DNA of 64,000 nt, taken from the NCBI GenBank assembly GCA_963971285.1, contig OZ020257.1:18180602-18244601 (forward strand), in the 5' to 3' direction. This DNA is from Astropecten irregularis. Taxonomy: Eukaryota > Echinodermata > Asteroidea > Paxillosida > Astropectinidae. The notes beneath the pieces are model-generated. The model was given only the letters and a program-made list of their open reading frames with translations. It was not told the DNA's origin and searched no databases. Below, in pieces: positions 38,792 to 52,380 of this stretch (position 1 is the first letter of the stretch; every line of letters begins with the position of its first letter). The translations under genes were made by a program, and so were the position numbers.

Positions 38792-41308
38792 ATGGTTCGG
38801 CTGACTGATCTACTACTTATGGCCCGTCGTGCAGGAGACAAACTATCATGGCAGAAAGTCAATCGTCATTATCGCTTTGTCATGTCTAAACCGTGGACCA
38901 TTCAAGCTCAGATTGCTAATTTACCAGGACGAGAACGGAAGAAAGTTCAAGTGGAACCAATCAAAAACTGGAAGTTATACAGTGGAGACCTTGTAAGTTC
39001 ATATACTTTGGGGGCTGTAGATAAAAGCCTACATCCCCAAAATGGCTTACTGGTATATCTATTTCAAACCTTTTTGAATTGTGAAAAACTCAGGACAATA
39101 GGGCTTTTGTGACAAACCTTTATACACATGTATATTGGGAGCTTGATGGTCCCAAATGGGCCAAGTCCCAATGTTTAGATTTGAGGGGATTTAGGGAATT
39201 TCTTGTTCAAAATTCTCGTGGAATAAAGTTTAATAAAGAGGTTGATGATTTATTTAGAACTTTGTAAATTAATCTGTGTAGATTTTGGAAAATCGAAATA
39301 ACATGAAAGAATATTTGTGATTTATTTCAGGTGCAGATATTGAAAGGGAAAGATAAAGGTAAACAGGGAATCATCAATGATATCATCAAGGAGAGGAACT
39401 GGGTGGTCATAGAAGGACTCAACTGTGTAAGACGATTCATTATTTCATGTCAATTCCAGATAATTTCAACCATCACCAGTGATGAATACCTTCACACACT
39501 GAGCCTCCATGCAGTGTGCAGGATGCAGTTTATAAAACTCTAACCCCGATGAGAGAATGATATGAAATGTGCAGTAATTTAAGCTTACATTGGTAACAAG
39601 TATGTACATAGCTTTCTGTATCCATAAGAATGCAGGGTTGAACTCTGTTGTGTGGTAGAGCTCTTAAATCGTAGGACTTCATGTATGTGCACTGTAAATG
39701 GAAGTATTGTTACTGTGGAAGCAGAGGATATTTGTGTTAGTGTTGAGTGTTGAATGAAGCTACAATCAAGGATGTAGTAAACGACACATTTGTGAACTTT
39801 GGTTTCACTGAGGCAACAATTGAAAGTTATTCTCTTACACTTCCGAATTTACAAATAAAACAATTTTTAGGTGTGCTTTTATTGTAAAACTGAAGATATC
39901 TTTTATTTGGTTGTTATACAGCATTACAGATTCATTGGCAAAATGCCAGGATATGAGGGTACCTATATAGCCAGTGAAGCGCCACTCAATGTACGAGATG
40001 TAGCATTAGTGGATCCATCTGACAAGTAAGTCAAGCATTGTTATTATTCATCATTCTTATCTCTTCTCCATTTTAATTTTTCATTACTAAATCATCACAT
40101 TTACTCAGATATTTTACGTGCTCATTGTTCACATAGTCTTTTCATTGCTTCATTTCATTTGTCCATCCTATTCCTATCATTTATCTCATGTAGTTGTACA
40201 TAAGTTTGAAGCATGATCAGTTAAATTGTATTTGTGATTTTGGATTGGAAGTTGGAACCAACAGTTTGATCACTGACTGATTGGAGAATTGCTGCACTTA
40301 TCAGAATTTCCTCTATCGTGGTCCTGGTGCTCCAGCCTCGATGTTTCATTTTTACTCAGTTTATCACATGATGGTTCTTTTGAAAAGGAAATATTGGTCT
40401 GATTAAGAACATCTTTACATGCCCGATGTCATTAATAATTTCAGACAATGCGTCTAGATTATTAGATACCCAATCCCCATTCCTTCTAAACTAGTGTTCA
40501 TAGATAACCAAACATTCTGACTTGCTTTATTTGGGTATTTTGTTTGTGATTATTCGAAAGTCAACCTGCCGAGGTGGATTTCCGCTTTACTGAGGCTGGT
40601 GATAAAGTCCGTGTATCTAAACGAACGGGGAGGATTATTCCAATACCACAGACTAGTGAACATAAAGATTTCAAGACAAGAGATTCATATGTTGGTAAGC
40701 ACTGGTTTTAAATTTCTATCATGTAGACTAGACGTGTACTATAATACAAGATAATAAATGCTTCACCTTATTTTGTCAATTTTATTGCTCAATTTTTATT
40801 ACATTTTATTACCTAAATACTGAAACAAGTTACCTCGGTAGGTTTCCCTACTGTAACAAATTAGACGAATAAGGTTCTATAAAGTAACAGTCATTTCCAT
40901 CATGTGTTTGAGGATTTGGGATTCATGAATTATTCCTTTCATACAGGTATCATTAGCAGACTATCTGATACTAAATACAGGATTTATACTTCAGTTTTTC
41001 AGGAATTACTTAGCCTATATACTGTAATTTTATACAGGGTTTGGTGGCTAACTTGCCTATAGAGTCAAACATGTATACACCATGTAGCATAATCCACATA
41101 CCTGACAGTAAAGGATTAAGGGGAAAAACATGATTAGTGAAAGGTTTTTCATTGTTTGTTCTTACTAACAGAGCAACCCAAAGATACTGTAGCAGAAGAA
41201 GCTTGCCGTCAAACATACCAACCATCATTGAAGACAGTTGAAGAAGAACTTATGGAAGCTAATAATATTATAGAAACAAGGACACCAGCTAAAACATACT
41301 GGTACTGA
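38792..41308 (+). CDS. MRPL24: Mitochondrial large ribosomal subunit protein uL24m
   Basis: Component of the large mitoribosomal subunit, binding rRNA near the exit tunnel. Five coding exons: 38792-38992, 39331-39426, 39922-40025, 40561-40694, 41172-41308; 223 aa (human 216). The N-terminus [15 protein letters not shown] is basic and hydrophobic, as in a matrix-targeting peptide. A KOW motif follows, [17 protein letters not shown] (about residues 66-82), with NWVVIEGLN, the conserved [13 protein letters not shown] and [16 protein letters not shown]. The C-terminus ends KTYWY, as in the vertebrate protein. The start is the only suitable ATG after the 38771 acceptor. The gene converges on the semaphorin gene, whose stop codon lies about 1.07 kb away. 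Confidence 0.96.
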
Positions 41309-42381
41309 GTCGAAACATTAAGCTAAATTTGTATGATATTCAACCCTTACTTTCAGATCCACCTCATTGTTACTTGTTGTGGTGGGGAAGAGCCTAGGGG
41401 AAGAGTTATTGCATGATGTACCGAATAATTATAATTCTGGTCATCACTAAACCTGTCTGATTTCATAGGTTCCTGTGTGGTTGTAAAACAATTCATGCCG
41501 TCATAGAAAAACATACACAACTGTAATAGCAAACGATATCCTCTAAATATCATAAAAATGATAAAATCTTTAAGCAAATGTTGTGATGAGCAATATAAAC
41601 GAAATTTTGGAACATGAGAGTGATGCTACAACTAGCAAGTGTGACACATGGTCATGAAAGTTCCTTGTTCCGTGTTCTGCCAAATCACCCAACGCTATAA
41701 AGCAAAGTGCAAGATTCTTACAATCCAACAGATTCTGTGTACAATTTAATTTGGTGAAATCTTATTTATGTACATGTATGTATCAGGTATTCCTGAAGTG
41801 AATAAAATCTACAAAGTAAAAATTTAATTTCAGTCTGTATGACAATCTGTGTATTTTGTCTTTAAAACACTCCAGCATACCCAGAGTGGATAAGTGGTTA
41901 GATACAAATTTTCTATGAAAATGAAATTTGACAAATTGTGCGGATAATCACTTGGCAAAGTTAACCTGTATTAAAATCTCAACGTGTATTTAGTTTTCAA
42001 TAGAAAGTACTAGACGCGCCATGTGTAAATCAGCAGAGAGTGCTTTTACAGCTCATTAGCAGAAATTGCTGAGCAGCATCAATGTATAGACCATAATACT
42101 TTGAGTATCGTTGATATGCAAGTTTGGATTGAAGTTATTTTACAAATTTACTCAATTAAAATCAAATGAAATACATGTATTTGCAACAATACAAATGTAC
42201 GACATTATTCCCGGGTATATTTTGTCTTAACATCAAGCTACATGTGCCCATATACATTGTGTAAAGATTGCGTTAATAGAGTTCTCCCATTAGGCCCAAT
42301 ATATATATGTATAAAATTATGATGAATGATGACCACAGATTTAGTCTTGTGTAGCTACATGTACGTGTAGCATGGGCTGAA
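41309..42381. other. Convergent 3' region between MRPL24 and semaphorin A
   Basis: No coding exon. Holds the MRPL24 3' UTR on the + strand and the 3' UTR of the - strand semaphorin; the boundary between the two transcripts is not visible. Confidence 0.5.
41801..41806 (+). terminator. Candidate poly(A) signal for MRPL24
   Basis: AATAAA in gaagtgaataaaatctac, about 490 bases after the stop codon and the best match in the convergent gap. Confidence 0.5.
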
Positions 42382-45300
42382 TCATGGTGAGCATGCGTTG
42401 CAATTCTCATCGCACTGAGACTCGGACACTGAGCACGTATTCTAGAAAACAAAAACACACCACAGGATAAAAGTCATTATACACACTGATTGAAGCACTA
42501 ATCTGTTTGTAATGAAGTCCAAAATGTGTGCAGGTTGAAATAGACTAGTTTGGGGTATGACATGTTTAAGTAAACTCCCTGCATTGGGGGCCATCTTTGA
42601 GGTCAGTTAATAGAAATCTTCATGCTATCGAAAGGTCGTCATTTGATCTCTGTCTTTATGCTATTGACATCACATGCTCGGGAGTAAATTGTGATGTCAT
42701 CCCTAGATCATAAACTTGATTTGTCAGTTTGTGTACAAAGTTCCTGTACATTTCTGGGATTTCTGAAGTTGTTTCACAAGTTGCCAAATTGATTTGCCAG
42801 TGAGGAGAGATATTCTCAGGCAAACATTACAGAAGGGGCCCAAGGATTGACCAGAATAATTACAGTATTAATGAAAATTACTCACTGCATTGAATCCATG
42901 TGCCTGCAAGTTTGCATTCTCACTCTTTAGACACTCATGTTCACCACATCTGTTCATGAACGTGTCCTTGGTTTCACAGACTAGACATAAGGAAACCAAA
43001 TGATTAAGGAGGTCACACCGTGCTCAGGAAATAATGAACTTAGGGGCATGGCATTTACGAAACGGGCTCATGCTAGGTTCCAGCTCTGTCAACCATGTGC
43101 TGAAAATATAGTTTGTGGTATCACATTGAAGCTGAAGCTCTGTTTTCCTCATCAAACCAGAGAATCTACCTCAGAACTGCAGCGAAAAGGCTCTATTTTG
43201 ATTAATTTGATACCAGTTATTTCAGAATGGATTCATGAAATGGAGACGGAGCCTGAGCCTCCGTTTCGTAAATGCCCTAAGAGCTGTTCACTTTGAAGTG
43301 GATCATGATAACTCGTGGTGCTATTGAGATGTAGTATCAACCAAACTTAAGTCTATTTACCTTCTTGATTGGTTATCTGTACTGATTGTTCCAGACTGTT
43401 ACCATCTCCAAATGACGCTGTGCAGGTGAACATTCCAGGTACAGTGCTGTTGCGTACAATCACCTTCAATTCTGTCAAACTTGCTGAGATGGATTGTGAG
43501 GTGGTCAATTTGTTGTTGTTGTCATCAGTGAGAGCTAATTTAGAAGTGAATAAAAGAAGACAAGATGTTCAGTACAATGGCTTGATTGACTGAATAATGT
43601 ATTTATATTCATGTTTGGCAAGTCAACTTTCTGGTCAGTGAGAAAGCCTCTGTTTGTACTTTGTATCAAAACCACTCACTTGTGACATTTGAATTTAATG
43701 AAAATTAATGTGATAGGATCAAAATGTTTTCACAGAGATTAGGCAATCATATCTGTTATGTAGTTAAGTGAGTGTAGTAGGTAGCTGCTGAACGAGAAAG
43801 TGTTTAAAAGTCTTTAAAAAACATGATTTCACATTTGATATGGCATCAACACAAATCTTATCTGATTGTTTGCAGAGCTTCTCATTATGAGATGAAGGGA
43901 TAAGAAATTTGAAAACTACAGAGGAGGGGGGAAGGGGGTTTAGACAGTTAAACGTTCAAACTGAAGAGGGTTTTGATTAAAATATGATATTCATTAAATG
44001 ATCTAGTTCTATGATGATTAGTCAGTGAACAGTGAACTACTTACAATTATTCCATGTAAGGCTGAATCCAGATGATACAAATGGATCATTGCTGTCTAAA
44101 TGACAGTACCAGTATATCTCATCATTGTAACAAGCAGTATCCGATGACATACTGGCAACCTGTAGGACTGATCAACAACAAATAAGTCTTCAAAGAGAGG
44201 GTGTTAAACTTTAAGCAATTTCCATTTAACATACATGATATTTGTAATTCAAAGCATATTTTATATGACAGATCATCCAACCTAATAAGTGACTTGTTGT
44301 GTCAAAATGTTCCCTAGTAATCCTGTCTTTGCCTCTTTGGCTTTCTTGGTATTGTTGTTGGCTTACTTTTCTCCATTCTGAGTGTCACAGAATGTTGGCA
44401 AAATTAATTTGGATTCTCTGTTTGTCATGTTTGTAGGTCTTAGTCATGTTCCATCCAGGAATTGTATAATCCTAGTCATTTTATAGCCATGAGTTGCAGC
44501 TTATAACCTACTATTACACTGTGCTAGAATATGGCATGTTGCACTTTTGTACCTGACACAGCAGAAGGCTAAATGACAGTAGGCTTACCAGACTCTATGC
44601 CATGGTGCCTACTTGTAGTAATTGCCAGTATTATGACAGAGGGAGGGTTTTGTTACCAACATCAGACGTTCTTTAACGTTCATATATAGCTCAGTAAAAA
44701 AAAAAACAGTTTTAGCTTGATACAGATTGATTTCTGTAGTTTTGTTGTTGTGTGAACTTGATTTGAAATATTTTCCCTCCAATTGCTGTACCATGTTCCT
44801 TTATTAGCTGATTCAGATGTACATGATTATTGCCAGTTGTAATGATTTTACAGGAAACCTGGCGTTAAGCATTTTAAGCAGAAGAACTAATAAGAATGTG
44901 AACTTACCAGGGGTTGTGTTACCATCCATCACTGTGACACAGCCGGAGACAGAATTTGTGCTTCAATGAAGGAAAAAAACAAAGTTGAACCCTTTTTGTT
45001 TTGTGAAGTTATTTGTTAATTACTGTAGATTAGCTGTTGGAACTTCTGCTTAAATTGGTGTTACCAGAATTAATTTTAAAGAGCTATTTCACTGTTTGTA
45101 ACTTTTTGAATAACTGCAGATTAATTGCTTTTGAGTTTTCTGGGATACAAGATTTACAAGAGCACAAGTCAACTCAATTTGAAATTTGTTGAAAAATCTT
45201 TGAAGTGCATCATACGTTTTACAGCCATCGTGTAAACATGTCGGCCATTGTACCCATTTTGAGCTTTGAATAAAGTATTTCTACTGATTAAAGCGAAATG

Positions 45301-48300
45301 AGGGTGGTATTGTCTGTATATGTTGGCAGTTGGAATCTGCGATAAATGGCCAAGTAGACAACTTACCAGTTACAAGCGTCACCTGTCCATTGGCAGTAGG
45401 GAGATCTAAGTATCTCACATTCCTGCTCAGATCGTGCTGAACATTCATTATTTAGAGCCCATGTAATGACATTGTTGTCTGTTGTTATCACCAGATATTT
45501 GATAGAATTTTCCTCCAATAATTCCAACCCAGTGATATTTCCAGTTGTTCCCTTTAAAACAATCATTGAGCAGAATACATGAGCATTAAAAGACTTCAGG
45601 AAATAATGGTACACCTGTCATTCTACTAAGTATGATCATGTTAGGTTTAATAATGTCAAAACAAGCAAACAGAATGAGAGAATCACACATCAGAAATTGA
45701 TATATACTTACCAATTCATTGATTTCAACTACTCGGAATGGCTCAGCAGCATTCTGACTGTCTTCTTTATTCACTTTGAACACAGTCCCAGTGGCTGTCA
45801 AATAAAGAAAAGGCAACTTTATTTTGACAGTTCATGAGGAAATACTTCTTCCTCCATTTGACCTATTTTTGACCTGATATATTTTGTGATTGATGTAAGT
45901 CTTTGTTGATGTAAGATTGAAGCATTGTAGACCTTGGCAGATAATATTATATGCAAAAATAATTGCTATTATCATTATGGCCTTTCATCAATGTATTCAA
46001 AAACCTGTGACTCAACCCCAAGTTAACACTGGATATATGACAGATTACATCAATTAAATTGCTGTAATGTCCATCTGTATTTGTATACTGTGTAATAATG
46101 ATTACATAACTTCACAAAACTCAGTCTATTCATGTCAAATTAATAAACAAATCAATCAGTTATGATTTCACTTGACTTACATGTACCAAAGAAGTAGACA
46201 GTTTCAGTATCAACAGTATCAATAGCCATGCTAGTGAAGCGTACTCCATTTACATACAGTGTTGGTGGATCAGATATAGGGAAATTGCTGGGTGTTCCCA
46301 ATTGGAAACCTGTAGTCTGTTCCAGGGGATTGTAGTTGGGTACCAGTTTGTCCAGTAGAGGAGGGTAGTCAGTAGTGTGGGTTTCATTGCACTGCAAAAG
46401 AAAATAAAGATAATTAGCTGCACTCACAAAGTGTAACAATAAACTTTCCTGCGTATAGATTTGAAGATGATGAATCTAATGAGTCTACGTACCACACCAG
46501 GTCTTATTGTAGCAGGTGTAGGCATCACTGCAAGCCATTCATTATTAGCCTGACCACCTTTTTGATCTTTAAATTGTCCTTCATCAAATAGCTTCATGAT
46601 GTCCTCCATTCTGAAACGACACAGGGCTGATGCCTGGGGCCCATCTCTGATAAATTACAATGAAATCACACTGTAAGAATTCATTTCACCTTGAGCCATA
46701 CATGTACATCTGTGTGGTCACAGTGCAGTGGCTATGCATGATACTTCATACTCTATTCATCCAAGCACAATGTAGTATACATGGTATAGAGGGCTTAGAC
46801 TGACAGTTCAGCAAAAAAACCTTCTTTGGAATTTTGAGCCACTATATCAACCTCTGTGGTGGAATGGACATATTGTAGCATTTAATGCACCACACAATAT
46901 GTTAGATATACAATAGAACATTATTCACTTACAGAGCAGTTGTAAAGATTGCATATGATTCATTGTTACTGCTGTCCCAGATCACATCCTCTGCCAAAAA
47001 CAACCAGAAATAAGTGAACAAATTATTAATTCTGCACTTATTGGACCAAAATTGCATTGCTCTAATTCTTAAATATTCCAGTAATTCAATTTAATATCAT
47101 ACTTTGACCAATTTGTTTTCTGAAGGAATATGCTATAACTCCAAAGAAGAAGACAAAGAATATTTATGTACATAAGTGAAATACTTACGGATAATATCAA
47201 AGTAAAATGGCAATTCATCAGGAATTGAGCAGTTGAGTCGAGCTTTGATGAATGTAACAAACTTCTCAGTGTTAACTGTGCCTCCTGGATCATTCTGGAG
47301 AAAGAATGAAATAATAAATATACTGAAACTGAGGGATCAGGGGTCGATTTCACCAAACTAATCGTAACTTACTATCAATCATAGGAATTGCATATGCATT
47401 GCAGCCCCATGTAGAAGTCTTAGGATATGATGGGCTATCCTTCGAGATACAATAGATCGTAGGGCTTTGTGAAGTCACCTCCTGGCCCCAGATAGTAATT
47501 TACATTTAACTGTCGTAGGCATCATTCTGTAGAAAGATTTCAAAACAAAAATAAAAGTAATACACTTCTGCAACTGAACTGCTCATATCTTGCCTTTGAC
47601 CCCCTTTGTCTGGCCACTCTTACCTACCCCACCCTGCAATCTACCCCCTTGTGTCCTGTTCATCTCATCCATTTATAAACATTTTTACATGCATGTTCTT
47701 GTGTCCCCTTGTCATGTAGCCTTTGAGAAAGATCCTGCTAGGATCGAAAGGCGTCCGGCCCTCCTTACTCAAAGCACAAAATAAAATACATTTCAAATTT
47801 CTATTTTTCTTGGCTTTTTTAAGTTATTGTGGTGTTCTCTTCTTTATTTTCACATTGCAATCTCTTCCATGTCCATTCATTCATTTTGTTGTGTTAATTG
47901 TAAATGTCTCTAGAAATTTGGCTCTTGGGCCATGATTAGTAGTTTTTTATAAATACATGTAAATAATAATAATGATAACATGCCCATAACCAAACCCTTT
48001 TTTTAAATACACGGCTGGTCTTCTTAGCTTACCTTACACACTCTGGCAATCCGTGAGTACTCTCTTTTCCCATGGTTAGAATATTCCAATGCAGTTTCAC
48101 GATAAAAGATAAATATGTAGACATTGCCATCACTGTGAGTGTACTCAAAGGGTTTTCCCACAAAGGTGGCATCTGGTAAATAAGTGCAGTAAAGAAATCA
48201 TTAATACAATTCTATATTTGTTGCACTTTGTTATTTCTCCTCCTTGCTTGTCTGACTTACTCACTTTGTATCAACCAGGAAGAGTGGGGCTCCGATCTTC

Positions 48301-51072
48301 TGATGATAAATTTCTGTCTATACCTACGGATTGAAAATGTCTTGGATGCTTTTCTATAGCTAGACTGCCAGATAGCTCTTTGCCCTTTAGCTTGTATATA
48401 CCAACGAGGAAGAGTGGGGCTCCAATCAATCTTTTAGAAAAATCTTGTTGAGATCCTTTTCAGTAGCTGTTTCCAAACTGTGAAAGAATTCTATCTATCC
48501 CCATCAACATCAGGAATGATCTTTTCACGACCATTATCAGGAATTATCTGGATTCCCTTTGTCTTGTTGTATCACATCTTAATTTTGTACAGCACTTTGC
48601 TCTTTTCGTAAAGGCTCTTTATTAATACCTGTTACATGTATTATCATCCTGACTTCTGTAGGTGCATCACTGTAGACTACATGGGCAATGATATCTTGTG
48701 TTGTTTTCTTATGAAGACTTCAGTTATTTACATGTACAAGTAAATTGATACACTTAATATACAATACCTTTAATGAATCTTCCTCCTTTAGTCACAGTGT
48801 CTAGCTGCATCATGATAGGATTTGGTGTATCAAGATTTTCAACAGCAAATTTCTCAAATGTGTTTCGATCTTCATTTCCAAAATACAGTGTACCATCGTC
48901 TGTTCATAATGAATATAAAAGACATGTTATTAAAACCTTAATGAGGTCACACAAATATCTTTTTTAATAATGTCTACAATGAGTAGATAATCATGTATCA
49001 TTTTTTTTAACGCCAAAATGCTGATCATAGACCTCTGAACATGTGATATGACTAATGATGTATTTATTCACCATAAAATAAACTTAATCCATGCAAATTT
49101 CATTGTCATAATTAAGTCAAGAAAATACTGGCATTGAATAAGATGGAGGATCATCTGGTAGTACTCTAGCTGTGATCAAGTCACATTATTTGGATTGCTT
49201 ACTGAAAAAAGCTGCTGCAGCATTAGCGTCTCTTTCCTCAGAACCAATTTGTTCCTTGAGATCAGTTTGGTTGCCGATTGGATTACAATTACCAATTGGA
49301 TCTGCCCGACACTGTCAAAACAAAAAGGACAGATTTAATTATGCTAATTAAATTGGCTGCTTGAAACAATAATTATAAGAAAAAAGCCATTGATATAGGC
49401 CCAAGGTGTGCAAAAATTAGAACGACACGCCACCAATCACATAAAAAATCAATGTAAAATAATCAAAACAATAATGAATCATCAAATAACCACAAGGGGA
49501 ACTTAATGAATTTGAAAAGTGAACTAAGGAAAATTTACTGGAACGGGATTCGAACCGGCGACCTCCTGAATACCGCACAGGAATTCCGTACATGGTTTCT
49601 GACTGCCAAACGAACAAAGATAATTGACTATTGGGGTCACATCCAACGTATAAGGCCAGGGCTGGATGGCTCAGTTGGTAGAGCGCCTGTACTTCAGGAG
49701 GTTGCCGGTTCGAATCCCGCTCCAGTCAATTTTTCTTTGTTTACTTTTCAAAACAATAATTGATAGTTATATCATTGTCTTTCAAAGATGCTTACTTTAC
49801 TATTCCACGCTCTCTAATAAGTTTCACAATGTTATGAGGTATAATTAATCAGAGGTGATTTTTATCATTAAATTGTTTGTTTTTTTATTTGTGCATAGAT
49901 TTTGTTGAGAAGGGTAAAATTTTTATTATTGCTAAAGGTAAGGTAATGTTAAAAGGATCACATGTGTATGTGGCATACATTGTAACACTGCTGGGTAAAG
50001 GCATTGGTACCACACACCAACAGATGCCCAGAATTGGTGATCTCTGCAATACGAATGAAGTTCCAGCAGACAATCTAGGTATAGGAAAAACAAAATAGCA
50101 GCATTAACTAACATTAAGATGTTCAACAACTACAGGCCATAATATATATGCATAAATCTACTACATAGTATGTAAAGTTGCCGTCATCATTGTACTGTCA
50201 ACTTACCTCTTTATTTGCAGGATTCCGTACTGCACACGATACAGTAAGGGGTGGTTCATCGGTTGTCAGACTGGCCTGAAAAAAGTAATAAAGGCATTTT
50301 GAATTAACATTTGTAATGAAACTTATACATAATGATCGCTAATAAAAATGTGCACAATAATCTTTTCTCTTGCATGTGATGACATGCACAATAGTTTGTA
50401 CATCTGAGAACCCAATAAAACATGTGTCAAGAATAAAAATTCCTAGCTACGCCGCTGCTGGCCATCAGTTTTTAATTCATTCAATTGAAACACAAATCTG
50501 GCCCTTTTCAGTGTAAGTTAGGTGTAATATTTGCCCACCTGAACTTGCATAACTTCATTGTTCACCAGGGACAACCTGTAGAGTGTTTCATTGCCTCCTA
50601 TGTAGATACGTCCATTGATTTGATTAAGAATCCTGTAAGATGGCAGACCAGGCTGAGTTGCTATGATCTGAGCATCAATATCTAGAGATTACATGAAAGG
50701 GAAAATTGTATCTGTCAATGGAAGTTTTATATAAAAACCACAGACATGTTTACTGAAGTCTAAAGTCTCAGCAAGTTTCCCTACAGGTGTTAGACTTCTG
50801 AAAGTTACTTATCATCTACAAAACCCAGAATTAATGAAAGGTAGGATTCCTGTAGATGAATGCTGCTGTACAGTGTACACATATTTTGCCATTGGTGAGT
50901 GGGAAGGAAGAATTCAAGATTCAATTTCTACATTTCCAGAATTGACACTAACAGTCTTACCTGTCATTGGGATGGTTACCCAATCCGTTTCAAGTTTCAG
51001 TGCTGTCACCTGAGCAGGAATCATGAAGACAGTACACAGACCTGCCCAGAACATCAGCTGACTCACATACAT
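42382..51072 (-). CDS. Secreted semaphorin A (Sema-PSI-Ig-Cys tail)
   Basis: Likely a secreted guidance ligand for plexin-type receptors. Eighteen coding exons, 5' to 3': 51072-50961, 50681-50539, 50275-50207, 50074-49979, 49311-49203, 48899-48768, 48172-48033, 47294-47189, 46990-46933, 46646-46493, 46391-46181, 45794-45712, 45551-45367, 44960-44908, 44167-44045, 43534-43361, 42980-42886, 42441-42382; 700 aa. A signal peptide (about residues 1-24, MYVSQLMFWAGLCTVF) precedes a Sema domain to about 505 with LLVCGTNAF, SRIARVCKNDPGG, FIKARLNCS and GPQASALCRF. The PSI follows (SPYCQWTGDACNW). One Ig domain (YWYCHLD to GMFTCTASF) leads to a Cys-rich tail ending CDENCNACSP. There is no transmembrane segment. 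Several N-glycosylation sites are present (GNET, GNIT, RNST). Class assignment (2- or 3-like) is uncertain. Confidence 0.93.
43043..43277. mobile_element. MITE family B copy in semaphorin A intron
   Basis: gcatttacgaaacgggctca at the left and gcctccgtttcgtaaatgcc at the right, each beside TA. The left end carries a small extra ggcatg. The core (cagagaatctacctcagaac, gataccagttattt) matches other family B copies. Confidence 0.7.
47340..47489. mobile_element. MITE-like insertion in semaphorin A only
   Basis: ggggtcgatttcaccaaact at the left and tttgtgaagtcacctcctgg, cccc at the right are imperfect inverted ends. The matching intron of semaphorin B (after 61311) continues without it, so the insertion postdates the gene duplication. 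Confidence 0.55.
47722..47768 (+). repeat. Foldback repeat with gatcctgctaggatc core
   Basis: tttgagaaagatcctgctag, gatcgaaaggcgtccggccc, a half copy of the palindrome at 59277-59361. It keeps the GAAA that the other copies have changed. Confidence 0.55.
48270..48680 (+). mobile_element. Decayed non-LTR retrotransposon 3' fragment
   Basis: Shares gaggaagagtggggctcc and the stretch around ccccatcaacatcaggaat with 61945-62150. There the frame reads RSFSVAGPKL, resembling the C-terminal end of CR1-like LINE reverse transcriptases. Here it is broken by changes, and the 5' bit is repeated (48277 and 48398). It sits in a semaphorin A intron. Confidence 0.5.
49505..49765. mobile_element. Head-to-head tRNA-derived SINE pair
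   Basis: The right copy (49660 onward, +) has a tRNA-like 68-nt head: acceptor strands ggctgga and tccagtc, D-arm gctcagttggtagagc and B box ggttcgaatcc, then tail aatttttctttgtttac. The left copy (about 49509-49600, -) is the same 3' half inverted. The anticodon arm does not fold canonically, so these are SINEs rather than tRNA genes. Confidence 0.7.
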
Positions 51073-52296
51073 CCTATAATAAACCAAAGAGAATACAACA
51101 GATTATTAATCATAACATGTAATGTGCTCAGTTAATTTTTGTCTCAAAACATGCAAAATATGAAAAAAAATGTTGTTTTTTCAAAATCCAATCAAAATGC
51201 CAAGGATTATAAAAAGTTCAAACAATTGAGTACCTGGTCTCATTGGAAAAGACATGCAGTGGCCGATGTGGTATGCTTTCATATGTTCCTGCCCACAATT
51301 AGCTGCTAGACTACACCAAAAATAGTTTAAAACTGGAAAAGTTTACTCCTTTTTTCCTCTAAACTTGATATTAAAGTAGTCACCGCCTTAGTGCTGTGTA
51401 TGGCAGATCCCATGACGAACACAAACTTGCCATAACAGATAACTACTGATGCATGTATAATTTCTATTTCTATACTATACACACATAGCTACATGCTGAT
51501 GTAATGATGAAGGTGCTTAAAGGGGACTGTCCCTCATTTACATGACAAAGGGATAAATATTGATGGCACACAATGGGTCTGTAAACTGTCATTGGTCAGT
51601 GTGTTCCTTTGGTTAGTAGTTTGTATCTGATGGTCCATTCTCTTTATGTGGAAGTGTGCATAAAACCCTTAGTTGAATCATGGAGGAAGGAAGGTACTTG
51701 ATGCTTATCTATGCTCATTCAAATTTTAAGTGAACCTGTCTAATTAGATATTTTAAGAATATGTCAATTAAGCCTGACTTTGATTAAAACAGCAAAGGAA
51801 AAACTTGAAAAAGGAAAATAAGTCAAAGAAATTACTCCACAGGACAGGTGTCTGCAGCTCTGAAATGTATTTCGATTTTTCTTTCTTTCTCTACCTTGAA
51901 GGAAGGGCATTTTTCATGAATAAAACAAATACAAACATGTATGTAAGCTCTGAGTTTATTGTCAGTTTCTCTTGTCTACATTGATTCTTAGCAATGTAAG
52001 TGGTTCTATGGAATATTGGAGACCATAATGCTGATAACTTACATAGCCCATGAAAGAAATAAGTCTGAGCCATATGGTATGAAACCTATACATTTGTACA
52101 CCATAAAAAGTGTACAACTCTCAAACGAAGTGACACTCTGACGCCATGTCAGTACATGAGCCGAATTAAAATATATTTAGACCACAAAATTGCCGTTGTG
52201 ATTTTCTTTATAGACTATTATAAAAAGACTAAGAAAGAATTCTTAAGAGAATCAAAAGAAGTGCAGGCATGTATTTAACTACTAACTTGAACTTAC

Positions 52297-52380
52297 CTTA
52301 AAGACATAATAACTTGCAACGTGTCAGAGATGAAAATTGTACTTTTGCCAATAACTGTACAGACCGCTGAGTTGTTTATA
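52297..52380 (-). promoter_or_regulatory. Semaphorin A promoter and untranslated exon 1
   Basis: On the - strand TATAAAC (52380-52374) is followed about 30 bases on by the likely start site. A short exon then ends at 52297 with donor ctttaag|gtaagt. It would splice to the acceptor (ttattatag) before 51073, one base ahead of the start codon. Expression support is lacking. Confidence 0.4.

Noticed and set aside
49660-49727. Functional tRNA gene
   Set aside because: The acceptor stem and D-arm fold, but the 68-nt length, anticodon arm and T-stem mismatch are wrong. A SINE tail follows and a second copy lies alongside.
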